A stretch of 43,316 bases of DNA from Chromatiales bacterium (GTDB lineage: Bacteria; Pseudomonadota; Gammaproteobacteria; UBA6429; Thiohalophilaceae): the NCBI GenBank assembly GCA_027076325.1, contig JALTJZ010000059.1, positions 77,445-120,760 of the forward strand, in the 5' to 3' direction. Under the pieces are notes generated by a model that saw only the letters and a program-made list of their open reading frames with translations, had not been told where the DNA came from and made no database searches. How positions within the stretch are numbered: position 1 is the stretch's first letter; the number at the start of each line of letters is the position of its first letter. Made by a program: the position numbers and the translations under genes. Of this stretch, positions 9,460 to 17,539 are shown in pieces.

Positions 9460-9513
9460 AGCCAGCCGATAAGGTGAGATTGAAATTCTAAATGTAAGAG
9501 TACCACGAACGTT

Positions 9514-9532
9514 AGGGGCTGTTGATCTTTCA
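9514..9532 (+). repeat. Left terminal inverted repeat of the cassette
   Basis: This 19-base sequence is identical to 34801-34819 and to the reverse complement of 34924-34942. The next 40 or so bases (ATTTTAACTC, then ACAAGGCCTTTTTCTAC) also resemble the interior of the short element, so homology extends past the terminal repeat to about 9572. Confidence 0.8.
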
Positions 9533-9615
9533 CCGATTGTCTGCTTTTAGCTAATTTTAACTCTGACAAGGCCTTTTTCTACAGCCTCAACGGCAAGGTT
9601 AACAGACGTGTATTT

Positions 9616-9849
9616 TTATGCATCCTTGTTGAGCTTTTTGTTATGTTTTAATTTTAAAATTGCATAGTAAGGGAATAATAAAATTATAAAAGCAATAATC
9701 ACACCTAGAAGACCTGCCCATGGTGATGCAGACATACCTAGCAATCCATCACTCGCGTAGATATAAGCTAAGATGATTACAATCGACCCGATTAATATAT
9801 AGACGGTATCTAGAAATTCGATGAAGAACTTAGTCAACCATGACTTCAT
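9616..9849 (-). CDS. Small two-helix membrane protein of unknown function
   Basis: The start chosen is the ATG at 9849 (protein MKSWLTKFF..., 77 residues), because AGGGAG lies about 8 bases upstream. An in-frame ATG at 9891 would add 14 residues but lacks such a site. The protein has two membrane segments (about 12-30 and 43-60) and a Lys/Asn-rich cytoplasmic tail. It overlaps the end of the 219-residue upstream gene by 20 bases, so the pair is translationally coupled. I do not recognise a family. The size, topology and coupling would suit an immunity protein for the upstream product, but that is inference only. Confidence 0.6.
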   Translation of the reverse strand: MKSWLTKFFIEFLDTVYILIGSIVIILAYIYASDGLLGMSASPWAGLLGVIIAFIILLFPYYAILKLKHNKKLNKDA

Positions 9850-10489
9850 TTTCAATCTCCCTAAGTAATTTATTGAATTTTTGAGGATCACCTGATTTAA
9901 TTCTAATTGCCTCCATAGTTTTTGACATTGAGTCTTCTACTAGAAAATAAGCCATATCAATATTTTGTGCTCGTAATTTTTGATATATTTTGGGATGAGC
10001 TAACATTAACCTTTTTGCTGAGTTTGAAGCTTTTTCAATCATTCCCTGTATTATTAACGCACCAAGAGCAAAACCTACTCCCATTTTTGCTAAACGGCGC
10101 GCTATTACTTTTGTAGTAATTTGAATCGTTAATTTTTTAGCTATAAGATTGACTAAGGCTACCTGTGTTGCTACACGGGAAGTCATATAAGTAGTACCAA
10201 TACCAGTTTTTTTTGCTATTTTTTCAACAACCTCATCTGGAATACTTTGATAAAATTCTTCTAAGATAATTTTCAGTATCTTTGTTATAGGACCAGCATC
10301 TGTATTGGCAAATTTAATGGCATTTTCAATTATGATCATGACTCTTTTGTTTTCTGCAACATTATTGAGTCTAGAGGCATTTCCGCTACCACCAAAATCT
10401 TCGAATGTTCTTCTAGCACCATAAGCTAAATCGATTGGTATAGAAATTATACCATCAAAAACGGCTAAAGCTATTTCCTTCGCGTACAT
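9830..10489 (-). CDS. Unknown helical protein, possible membrane-active effector
   Basis: The 219-residue product has no signal peptide. It is predominantly helical, with amphipathic segments at about 50-80 and hydrophobic or Gly-rich stretches at about 103-116 and 135-151 (MGVGFALGALIIQGMI) that could insert as a hairpin. A strong AAGGAG lies just before the ATG. It is coupled by overlap to a small two-helix membrane protein. The AT-rich codon use and the flanking inverted repeats mark it as acquired. I do not recognise a named family. A pore-forming or membrane-depolarising toxin with its immunity partner is one possibility; a plain membrane-associated hypothetical is the other. Confidence 0.6.
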   Translation of the reverse strand: MYAKEIALAVFDGIISIPIDLAYGARRTFEDFGGSGNASRLNNVAENKRVMIIIENAIKFANTDAGPITKILKIILEEFYQSIPDEVVEKIAKKTGIGTTYMTSRVATQVALVNLIAKKLTIQITTKVIARRLAKMGVGFALGALIIQGMIEKASNSAKRLMLAHPKIYQKLRAQNIDMAYFLVEDSMSKTMEAIRIKSGDPQKFNKLLREIENEVMVD

Positions 10490-10503
10490 ATTGTATTCTC
10501 CTT

Positions 10504-10519
10504 AAGATCAACACCCCCT
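10504..10519 (-). repeat. Right terminal inverted repeat of the cassette
   Basis: AAGATCAACACCCCCT matches the terminal repeat found at 34924-34942 except for one interior base, and three outer bases are lost. It overlaps the stop codon of the DUF3570 gene (TAG, 10518-10520), and its inner end overlaps the leader of the 219-residue cassette gene. Confidence 0.65.
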
Positions 10520-11684
10520 AGAATTTAATATTAAACCCAGCCGTAAGAAGTGTAAAACTAACCAGACCCGGGTTCTCCACCGAAACTTTCTCTAGTGAAT
10601 AGTCTGCATCAGCTTCGTAGCGCTCAATTTTTAGTGTATAAGACCAGCTCTTGAATTTATGCACTAATTGTAAACCAGCAGAGAGAGCACCATAAGGCGA
10701 AAGCCGGTAGTCACTGGAATAATAGGGGTTGGTATTCGATGCCACTTTATACGGCTCATAAAAACTGGCTTCGGTTTGAGAATAATAGCGCACCGAAGGG
10801 ATCAACTGAAACCGATTCGTTACGTTTTTATACCAGGCCAAAGCAAAAGTATGTGAGCTAACATCCCAATCATCCCAATAAAAACGATAATCAAAATGCA
10901 ATGCGCCATTACTTTCAGAAGCAAAATGGCGATAACGCATAATGGTTGCGGTGCGCAGGCGGCTATCAGGACGAATATCGTCTGTTTTGTAGGGAGCCGC
11001 AAGGTAACCCTTATCCTGTGACACCTCCATGCCAAACTGAATAAGATTGGTTTTGCTTAATACCTGTGAAAAACCTACGCTCATCCCGGTTGTATTTTTG
11101 TTCGCACTTTGAATGCGGCCATACAAAACAGCATCCGTTGGGGTAATTTTGTCATCAGAACGACTAAGGGCAAATTGAAAAGCAGAATTTTTTTGATTAA
11201 AGACCCACTCCCAACCGACCCCGTAATACGTTGCAGCATAATCATTTTCATTTGACTGCCCGGCGGTAACGCTGGTTGCAACACGGCTACCATAATGTGT
11301 TACATTTGCCCTGACATCTTCACGATCTTCACTAATACTGGCTCCGCTCATAACCAGTTGCGGCTCACCCCCCGAACCCTCCTGCGTGCCCAATGGCGAA
11401 GCACCGCTCATAGTTTCAGTGAGTATGTCCAGGCTCACACTAAAATTTTTCCCAACTGGTGACAACAGGCGAAATTGCTGTGTATCAATAGAGTACCTTT
11501 TTGTATCACCGGTTGCCACAAGCGATGCCGGCGCATCATCTTCCTCATAAGAACTGTAACGATAACCGATTTCACTTTCGGTCGGAGCAGTGGCCGCTGC
11601 AACCTGAAAAGCAGGCAGCGCCAACGCACTTGCGGTTAAAGCCGCTAATGCCGTTTTATTGTTTTTATTATTAGACTGATCCAT
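10518..11684 (-). CDS. DUF3570 family outer-membrane beta-barrel-like protein
   Basis: The 388-residue protein has an N-terminal export signal (ALAALTASALALPAFQVAAA) and then a long series of amphipathic strands with alternating aromatic residues, ending in GFNIKF, a C-terminal Phe typical of outer-membrane beta-barrels. The pattern matches DUF3570. Two SGAS tetrapeptides (93-96 and 113-116, each preceded by Met) resemble the S/T-G-A-S/T core used by ApbE for flavinylation. It follows the DUF4266 lipoprotein gene by 78 bases and would lie next to apbE without the inserted cassette. The role is probably outer-membrane redox or transport; no reaction is known. Confidence 0.8.
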   Translation of the reverse strand: MDQSNNKNNKTALAALTASALALPAFQVAAATAPTESEIGYRYSSYEEDDAPASLVATGDTKRYSIDTQQFRLLSPVGKNFSVSLDILTETMSGASPLGTQEGSGGEPQLVMSGASISEDREDVRANVTHYGSRVATSVTAGQSNENDYAATYYGVGWEWVFNQKNSAFQFALSRSDDKITPTDAVLYGRIQSANKNTTGMSVGFSQVLSKTNLIQFGMEVSQDKGYLAAPYKTDDIRPDSRLRTATIMRYRHFASESNGALHFDYRFYWDDWDVSSHTFALAWYKNVTNRFQLIPSVRYYSQTEASFYEPYKVASNTNPYYSSDYRLSPYGALSAGLQLVHKFKSWSYTLKIERYEADADYSLEKVSVENPGLVSFTLLTAGFNIKF

Positions 11685-11765
11685 ATTGATTTACTTCTTT
11701 CGTTATTATTTTTAATCAACCTCAGCTTGGTATTAAGAAGCCAGATTGCTTATCCAAACCTGGGG

Positions 11766-11987
11766 TTAATTACAGCCACAGCCGCCACCGACAACCATTG
11801 AACCTCCATTACTGCCTTCTTTGCTAAAATAAACATGCTTTGATAAAGAAAAGCCCTGTGCATCGCTCACCCACTGCATTTCCTGTTTAGCTAACGTTCC
11901 ACGTTCCCAGGGTTGAATGGTCGTGCTACAGGCAGATGCTAACAACGCAAACAACAATAAACTGATACGCATAATCATTTTAAGCAA
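11766..11987 (-). CDS. DUF4266 mini-lipoprotein with C-terminal GGGCGCN
   Basis: The 73-residue precursor has a lipoprotein signal with lipobox ASAC (Cys20). The mature peptide is about 54 residues, with a conserved-looking core (IQPWERGTLAKQEMQW) and a striking end, GGSMVVGGGCGCN, with two cysteines one residue apart. This matches DUF4266. The start is 6 bases after the stop of the TlpA-like thioredoxin gene. The C-terminal CxC could be a substrate for that thioredoxin, a metal ligand or a cofactor site. Which of these it is cannot be seen from sequence. Confidence 0.85.
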   Translation of the reverse strand: MLKMIMRISLLLFALLASACSTTIQPWERGTLAKQEMQWVSDAQGFSLSKHVYFSKEGSNGGSMVVGGGCGCN

Positions 11988-11993
11988 CCCTTT

Positions 11994-12485
11994 TTATTCA
12001 GAAAGTAACTTTTTAATTTCATTCATTAATAACTGATCATCACCACTGCGAAAGCCCTGGTGGACATGGCGCACCATCCCAAAACGATCCAGCAGATAAC
12101 CGGTTGGCATCACTTTTACACCAAACTGCTTCGGCGTACTGCCCGTTGCATCGTACAGCACAGGGTAATCAACAGGGTAATCTTCTAGAAATCGCAGCGC
12201 ATCAGCTTTGGATTCATCAAGATTAATGGCCAGAATTTCAAAACTCGATCGGGGTAGCTTATTGTAAATCACATTAAACTTGGGCATAGACTGACGACAT
12301 GGCCCACACCATGAGGCCCAGAAATCAATATAAACGACTTTACCGCGCAGTTTAGATAACTCAATTTTTTTATTGTCACCTAAACGGGGCAAACTAAAAG
12401 AAGGGTAAGCCCCTTTTCCTGCAAGCACGGCTGCGCTATAAAAAGTGAGCAGTAACAATAAGAGCACACGACTATTTTTTTGCAT
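11994..12485 (-). CDS. TlpA-like exported thioredoxin
   Basis: The 163-residue protein has a signal peptide (LLLLLLTFYSAAVLAG) and a TlpA/ResA-type thioredoxin fold: the FSLPRLGDNKKIELSKLRGKVV entry, active site WCGPC (Cys60, Cys63), and the cis-proline region VMPTGYLLDRFG. These proteins act in the periplasm as thiol-disulfide oxidoreductases. It is the first gene of the DUF4266-DUF3570-ApbE unit, so it probably keeps the CxC end of the small lipoprotein reduced or helps its maturation. The partner assignment is inference from gene order. Confidence 0.9.
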   Translation of the reverse strand: MQKNSRVLLLLLLTFYSAAVLAGKGAYPSFSLPRLGDNKKIELSKLRGKVVYIDFWASWCGPCRQSMPKFNVIYNKLPRSSFEILAINLDESKADALRFLEDYPVDYPVLYDATGSTPKQFGVKVMPTGYLLDRFGMVRHVHQGFRSGDDQLLMNEIKKLLSE

Positions 12486-12785
12486 TTAACTTCTTCCCAA
12501 TAAAAGCAGATTTACTCATTCATTGAATGACCCGATAAATAAACGGCGTAGAAAAATTATTTTTCTTTTACAGTATCGAAGCAAACAGCGATAATCAAAT
12601 AACGGGTCGTCATTGGCACAATAATTTCAATATGGGTACCGGTTTCGAGACCTGCTTCACAATTTAGGCTTTATAATTTTAGCTATCTGACAAAACAACA
12701 ACGAACTTCATTGCGCACGCCAACCAAAACAAGCCAGCAGCAAGGTTTTAATTGCTAATAATTCAGCAACAAATTTAGCCTGTTA

Positions 12786-12816
12786 TTGATCGGCCAATAA
12801 GTGTTTCAGGTATAAT
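12786..12816 (+). promoter_or_regulatory. Candidate sigma-70 promoter for glyQS
   Basis: TTGATC and TATAAT are separated by 19 bases, about 50 bases before the glyQ ATG. The -10 hexamer is perfect, while the spacing is longer than the usual 17. The remainder of the 384-base divergent gap (12486-12869) has no open frame that I trust and must also hold the leftward promoter of the thioredoxin operon. Confidence 0.5.
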
Positions 12817-12869
12817 ACAGCTGTAACAATGACGGCAAGCGCCGCAACAAAGACAACGGATAAAAATTA

Positions 12870-13778
12870 ATGACTTTTCAACAACTTATAATGTCCTTGC
12901 AGCAATATTGGGCAGATCAGGGCTGTGTAATTTTGCAGCCCTATGACATGGAAATGGGCGCAGGCACCTTCCATCCCGCCACTTTCTTGCGCGCAATTGG
13001 CCCTGAACCATGGAATACAGCCTATGTGCAGCCCTGCCGTCGTCCGACCGACGGCCGTTATGGTGAAAACCCGAACCGCCTGCAGCATTATTATCAATTT
13101 CAGGTGATGTTGAAACCTTCGCCTAAAAATATACAGGCGTTGTATCTGGGTTCACTCGAAATGCTGGGTATTGATCCTTTGGTACACGATATTCGTTTTG
13201 TTGAAGACAACTGGGAGTCGCCCACGCTCGGGGCATGGGGTTTGGGCTGGGAAGTCTGGCTTAATGGTATGGAAGTGACCCAGTTCACTTATTTCCAGCA
13301 AGTCGGTGGCCTGGAATGTAAACCAGTAACCGGTGAAATTACCTATGGTTTAGAGCGCATTGCCATGTACTTACAAGGTGTAAAAAGTTTGTTTGATCTA
13401 GTCTGGACCGAAGGCCCACAAGGTGTGGTGACTTACGGTGATGTATTTCATCAGAACGAAGTGGAGCAGTCTGCTTATAATTTTGAACATGCCAATGTTG
13501 AAGAATTATTTAAGCAATTTGATGAGTGCGAAGCACAGAGCCAGTCACTAATTGAAAAAGATTTACCGTTACCAGCTTACGAACAAATGCTAACCGCATC
13601 GCATACCTTTAATTTACTGGATGCACGTCATGCTATTTCCGTAACCGAGCGGCAACGTTTTATTTTGCGTATTCGCAATTTATCACGCGCTGTTGCAGAA
13701 GCTTATTATGCACGCCGTGAAGAGCTGGGTTTCCCACTTTGTAATACTGACTCGACAACAAAGGCAGGTGCAAAGTGA
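12870..13778 (+). CDS. glyQ: Glycyl-tRNA synthetase alpha subunit
   Basis: The 302-residue protein is the class II catalytic alpha subunit of the bacterial alpha2-beta2 glycyl-tRNA synthetase, which charges tRNA-Gly in the cytoplasm. It begins [18 protein letters not shown], followed by [26 protein letters not shown], the strongly conserved motif-containing N-terminus. The length is normal for the family. Its stop overlaps the beta-subunit start by 4 bases, giving coupled one-to-one synthesis. Confidence 0.98.
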   Translation: MTFQQLIMSLQQYWADQGCVILQPYDMEMGAGTFHPATFLRAIGPEPWNTAYVQPCRRPTDGRYGENPNRLQHYYQFQVMLKPSPKNIQALYLGSLEMLGIDPLVHDIRFVEDNWESPTLGAWGLGWEVWLNGMEVTQFTYFQQVGGLECKPVTGEITYGLERIAMYLQGVKSLFDLVWTEGPQGVVTYGDVFHQNEVEQSAYNFEHANVEELFKQFDECEAQSQSLIEKDLPLPAYEQMLTASHTFNLLDARHAISVTERQRFILRIRNLSRAVAEAYYARREELGFPLCNTDSTTKAGAK

Positions 13779-15850
13779 GCAAAATGAAAACAGCGGACTT
13801 ACTAATAGAAATTGGCACCGAAGAGTTACCACCGACAACATTGTTAACTTTATCCCGTGCTTTTACTAAAAATGTAACGACAGCCTTAGCCGATGTCAAT
13901 TTAAAATATGGAAATGTGCATTCCTATGCAACACCCCGTCGTTTAGCAATATGGATAGAAGCGCTGGAAGAAAAGCAGGCCGACAAAGAAGTTGAAAAAC
14001 GCGGCCCCGCATTAAAAGCGGCTTATGATAAAGACGGCAACCCAACTAAAGCCGTGCAAGGTTTTGCTAAATCCTGTGGTGTAGCGATTGCTGATTTAGA
14101 AAAACTGGAAACCGACAAAGGCACCTGGTTAATGTACCGCGCACAACAAGCGGGCAAAGAAACACAACAGCTGTTGGCCGATATTATTAAAACCGCGCTG
14201 GATAAATTACCGATTGCAAAAAGAATGCGCTGGGGTGATTTAGAAGCACAGTTTGTTCGCCCGGTTCAGTGGGTGATGGTGTTGTTTAATAATAAGGTGG
14301 TCGACTGCAACATTTTATCGGTTTCTGCAGGTAATCAAACCTATGGCCACCGGTTCCATGCACCAGCGGCTATCCGTATTAAAAAACCGGCTGATTATGA
14401 AACGCTTTTAAAAGAAAAAGGCAAGGTCGTTGCCGACTTTAATACCCGCAAAAAAATTATTCGCGGTCAAATTAAAGCGATTGCAGCCGAGTCGAAGGCA
14501 ATAGCTGTGATCGATGAAAATTTACTAGACGAAGTCACCGCAATGGTTGAATGGCCGGTTGCCATTAAAGGTAATTTTGAAGAACGTTTTTTAGAGGTTC
14601 CGCAAGAAGCCCTTATTTATACCATGAAGTTAAACCAGAAGTATTTTCATTTAGAAGATGCCAACGGTAAACTGCTGCCGCACTTTATTACAATCAGCAA
14701 TATTGAAAGTAAAGATCCCGCTCAGGTGAGTGAAGGTAATGAGCGAGTAATCAGGCCACGTTTTGCCGATGCTGAATTTTTCTGGAATCAGGATCGTAAA
14801 GTTAAGCTCGAATCACAATTAGAGCGTTTAAAGTCGGTCATCTTTCAAAAACAACTCGGTACGCTTTATGATAAAACGCAAAGGGTTAAAACCCTGGCCG
14901 CCTGGGTTGCAACGCAATTAGGCGAAAACAAAAGTTTGGCGCAACGTGCCGCTGAATTATGCAAGTGCGATCTACTTACCGATATGGTCGGGGAGCTGCC
15001 CAGTTTGCAAGGCGTGATGGGGCGCTATTATGCACAGCATGAGGGTGAAAACTCTCTAGTTGCTGACGCACTGGACGACTATTACAAACCACGCTTTGCT
15101 GGCGACACCTTGCCTACCAGTTATGTGAGCCAGTCCGTTGCACTGGCGGACAGGGTTGATACGTTAATTGGTATTTTTGCGATTGGGCAGATTCCAACCG
15201 GCGTTAAAGATCCCTTTGCTTTGCGACGTGCGGCCTTAGGTGTGCTCCGAATTTTGATCGAAAAAAACCTGGACATTGACTTAAAAGAACTGCTAACCCA
15301 GGCGGCTGCAAATTTTGATAAGAAACTCAATGCAGATAAAGCCATTCCGTTGGTGTTTGATTATTGTCTGGACAGATTAAGCGCCTATTACAGTGACCAA
15401 AATATTGAAGTGGACGTTATCCAGTCGGTACTGGCTATCAAGCCAAGTAATCCTGTGGACTTGAACAAACGCGTGCATGCCGTAAAAGCCTTTATGGCAT
15501 TACCTGCCGCACAAAGCCTGGCGGCTGCCAATAAGCGCAGCGGTAATATTTTGAAGAAAATAAAAGGTGAGTTGCCATCAAGTATTGATGAAAAATTATT
15601 ATCCGACGAAGCAGAAAAAAGCTTCTATACAACATTAAATAATTTAACTGACAAGGTGCGACAAAGTGTAAAAGCCTCAGAATATGAGCAAGCCTTAAAT
15701 CAACTGGCAGAATTACGTGATCCAGTTGATTCTTTTTTTGATAATGTGATGGTAATGGACGATGATAAGGCCGTACGAAATAATCGTATTGCATTATTAA
15801 ATAACTTGCGTGGTTTATTTATGCAAATTGCCGATCTGTCGAAATTATAA
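13775..15850 (+). CDS. glyS: Glycyl-tRNA synthetase beta subunit
   Basis: The 691-residue protein begins with the family signature [13 protein letters not shown] and contains the HD-like and C-terminal anticodon-binding regions of GlyS. The GTG at 13775 overlaps the glyQ stop; an ATG nine bases later (13784) is an alternative start with little effect on the product. It partners GlyQ and contributes tRNA binding. The length is usual. It is followed after 56 bases by a MazG-like gene. Confidence 0.98.
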   Translation: MSKMKTADLLIEIGTEELPPTTLLTLSRAFTKNVTTALADVNLKYGNVHSYATPRRLAIWIEALEEKQADKEVEKRGPALKAAYDKDGNPTKAVQGFAKSCGVAIADLEKLETDKGTWLMYRAQQAGKETQQLLADIIKTALDKLPIAKRMRWGDLEAQFVRPVQWVMVLFNNKVVDCNILSVSAGNQTYGHRFHAPAAIRIKKPADYETLLKEKGKVVADFNTRKKIIRGQIKAIAAESKAIAVIDENLLDEVTAMVEWPVAIKGNFEERFLEVPQEALIYTMKLNQKYFHLEDANGKLLPHFITISNIESKDPAQVSEGNERVIRPRFADAEFFWNQDRKVKLESQLERLKSVIFQKQLGTLYDKTQRVKTLAAWVATQLGENKSLAQRAAELCKCDLLTDMVGELPSLQGVMGRYYAQHEGENSLVADALDDYYKPRFAGDTLPTSYVSQSVALADRVDTLIGIFAIGQIPTGVKDPFALRRAALGVLRILIEKNLDIDLKELLTQAAANFDKKLNADKAIPLVFDYCLDRLSAYYSDQNIEVDVIQSVLAIKPSNPVDLNKRVHAVKAFMALPAAQSLAAANKRSGNILKKIKGELPSSIDEKLLSDEAEKSFYTTLNNLTDKVRQSVKASEYEQALNQLAELRDPVDSFFDNVMVMDDDKAVRNNRIALLNNLRGLFMQIADLSKL

Positions 15851-15906
15851 TAATGTCATTGCAGGCGATTATGTTTGTAACTATTAATTAAATACTGGTA
15901 TATAAA

Positions 15907-16239
15907 ATGTCTAATCTGGATTCCTATAATGCCATGCTTGAAAAAGTTCAGGCCTTTCATGATAAACATGATTTTAAAAACAGTGGTGGCGAAGACCTGC
16001 CTTACCGTGTTGCCTTAATGGCAGAAGAACTCGGTGAAATTTCTTCTGCAATTACCAAAGGCAAAAGCAAAGAAGACCTGGCTGAAGAGGTTGCTGACTT
16101 ATATATCCTGTTACTCGGCACGGCAATAGCGGCAGAATTTGATTTAAAAGATGCCTTCTGGAAAAAAATGGATAAAATAATGCAACGCGAATCAAAAATG
16201 GTGAATGGTAAAATTCGTGTTTCTGAATTTAAAGATTAA
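15907..16239 (+). CDS. MazG-like nucleotide pyrophosphohydrolase
   Basis: The 110-residue all-alpha protein has the acidic metal-binding pattern of the MazG/dUTPase-like superfamily: EELGE (about residues 37-41) and EEVADLYILLL (about 60-70). Members hydrolyse NTPs to NMP and pyrophosphate as house-cleaning enzymes in the cytoplasm; the exact substrate cannot be read here. It lies between glyS and gmhB, 19 bases before the latter, and is probably co-transcribed. In other gammaproteobacteria gmhB usually follows glyS directly, so this gene looks like an insertion into that operon. Confidence 0.85.
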   Translation: MSNLDSYNAMLEKVQAFHDKHDFKNSGGEDLPYRVALMAEELGEISSAITKGKSKEDLAEEVADLYILLLGTAIAAEFDLKDAFWKKMDKIMQRESKMVNGKIRVSEFKD

Positions 16240-16258
16240 TAACTGTTAAGTAAAACAA

Positions 16259-16795
16259 ATGAAATTTATAATTCTGGATAGAGATGGTGTAATCAATCAG
16301 GATTCGGATGATTACATCAAATCTCCCGAAGAATTTATTCCTGTCGAGGGCAGCCTGCCCGCCATTGCAAAATTAAAACAGGCTGGCTATCACATTGTCG
16401 TTGCAACCAACCAGTCCGGTATTGCTCGCGGCTTATATGATCTGGATACCTTACATCGAATACATGATAAATTAAGCAGATTATTACAGAATGAAGGGAC
16501 GCATTTAGACGGTATTTTTTATTGCCCACATGGTCCGGACAATAATTGTCATTGCCGCAAACCCAGGCCGGGCATGTACCTGGATATTGCCAAACGCTAT
16601 AATATTGATTTAAGCGACGTTACTGTTGTTGGTGACTCACTCCGAGATTTACAGGCAGCAATCGCCGTTAAGGCAAAACCCATACTGGTCAGAACCGGTA
16701 AAGGTGAACGAACCATTAAAAACCATGCCAAAGAAATAACCGGTATTCCGGTTTATGATTCTTTAGCTGATTATGTTAACACTATTTTAGAATAA
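16259..16795 (+). CDS. gmhB: D-glycero-D-manno-heptose 1,7-bisphosphate 7-phosphatase
   Basis: The 178-residue HAD-family phosphatase has the nucleophile motif DRDGVIN at residues 7-13, motif II around ATNQSG, the zinc-binding loop CPHGPDNNCHCRKP, and motif IV GDSLRDLQAA. It removes the 7-phosphate in ADP-heptose synthesis for the lipopolysaccharide core, in the cytoplasm. It is followed 12 bases later by the acyltransferase gene, the common gmhB-plsC order near oriC. Confidence 0.95.
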   Translation: MKFIILDRDGVINQDSDDYIKSPEEFIPVEGSLPAIAKLKQAGYHIVVATNQSGIARGLYDLDTLHRIHDKLSRLLQNEGTHLDGIFYCPHGPDNNCHCRKPRPGMYLDIAKRYNIDLSDVTVVGDSLRDLQAAIAVKAKPILVRTGKGERTIKNHAKEITGIPVYDSLADYVNTILE

Positions 16796-16807
16796 AGATT
16801 AAAAATT

Positions 16808-17518
16808 ATGCAGGCTTTTCGCTCGTTGTTGTTCAGCATTGGTATGATTGTGAGCACTATTATTGTCACCGTAGGCTCCAGTTTTTTTATTTTATTCCCC
16901 TTTCCTGTTCGCTCTAAATTTATCCGTAGCTATGCGGTTTTTAATGTTTGGTCTCTCAAGGTATTATGCGGTATTCGCTATGAAGTTAAAGGGCGAGAAA
17001 ACATACCGGATGGAAACTTTATTATTTTTTCCAGCCACCAATCAACATGGGAAACGCTGACATTACAGTTAATATTTCCCCCTTTGTCGTATGTGATTAA
17101 AAAAGAGTTACTGTACGTACCTTTTTTTGGCTGGGCGCTTGCTATGTTAAAACCCGTGGCCATAAAAAGAGGCACGGGGCGGTATGCTTTAAAGCAATTA
17201 ATCCAAAAAGGGATTCAGCGTTTAAAAGAAAATATTATTGTGATTATTTTTCCTGAAGGCACCCGCGTTGCACCTGATACAAAAGTAGAATACAAAATAG
17301 GTGGCGGCATACTGGCTGAAAAAAGCGGTTACCCCGTTGTACCCATTGCACACAATGCCGGTTACTACTGGCCAAAGCGTGGTTTTCTAAAAAAACGCGG
17401 CTTAATTACCATTCATATTGGCAAAGCCATTCCCACCAAAGGCCGTAAAGCAAAAGAGATATTGGACGAAGCAGAGGCTTTTATCCGTCCACATATTGAA
17501 CCGGCGCATTTCACTTAG
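16808..17518 (+). CDS. plsC: 1-acyl-sn-glycerol-3-phosphate acyltransferase
   Basis: The 236-residue inner-membrane protein has an N-terminal membrane segment (residues 5-30). The catalytic block SSHQSTWE is the H-x4-E variant of the usual H-x4-D; this variant occurs in many relatives of this subgroup. The substrate-binding block is FPEGTR, followed by VVPIAHNAG. It acylates lysophosphatidic acid to phosphatidic acid. It is the last gene of the plus-strand glyQ operon and converges on pyrD with only 21 bases between the stops. Confidence 0.93.
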   Translation: MQAFRSLLFSIGMIVSTIIVTVGSSFFILFPFPVRSKFIRSYAVFNVWSLKVLCGIRYEVKGRENIPDGNFIIFSSHQSTWETLTLQLIFPPLSYVIKKELLYVPFFGWALAMLKPVAIKRGTGRYALKQLIQKGIQRLKENIIVIIFPEGTRVAPDTKVEYKIGGGILAEKSGYPVVPIAHNAGYYWPKRGFLKKRGLITIHIGKAIPTKGRKAKEILDEAEAFIRPHIEPAHFT

Positions 17519-17539
17519 TTTAAATTCAGCGTCACTTTA

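Larger units (their letters stand above)
9513..10520. mobile_element. Two-gene cassette bounded by terminal inverted repeats
   Basis: The left end AGGGGCTGTTGATCTTTCA (9514-9532) is repeated in inverted, slightly diverged form at 10504-10519 (AAGATCAACACCCCCT). The same 19-mer forms the perfect inverted termini of the short element at 34801-34942. Both outer borders read TA (TTAGGGG on the left, CCCCCTA on the right), which could be a 2-bp target duplication. Inside are two minus-strand genes (9616-9849 and 9830-10489) with more AT-rich, Lys/Ile-rich coding than their neighbours. There is no transposase, so the cassette would have to be moved in trans. It sits exactly at the stop codon of the DUF3570 gene. 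Confidence 0.65.

Noticed and set aside
11766-11987. DUF4266 as a ribosomally made modified-peptide precursor
   Set aside because: No radical SAM, YcaO, lanthionine or other modifying enzyme is nearby, and the lipoprotein signal explains its N-terminus.
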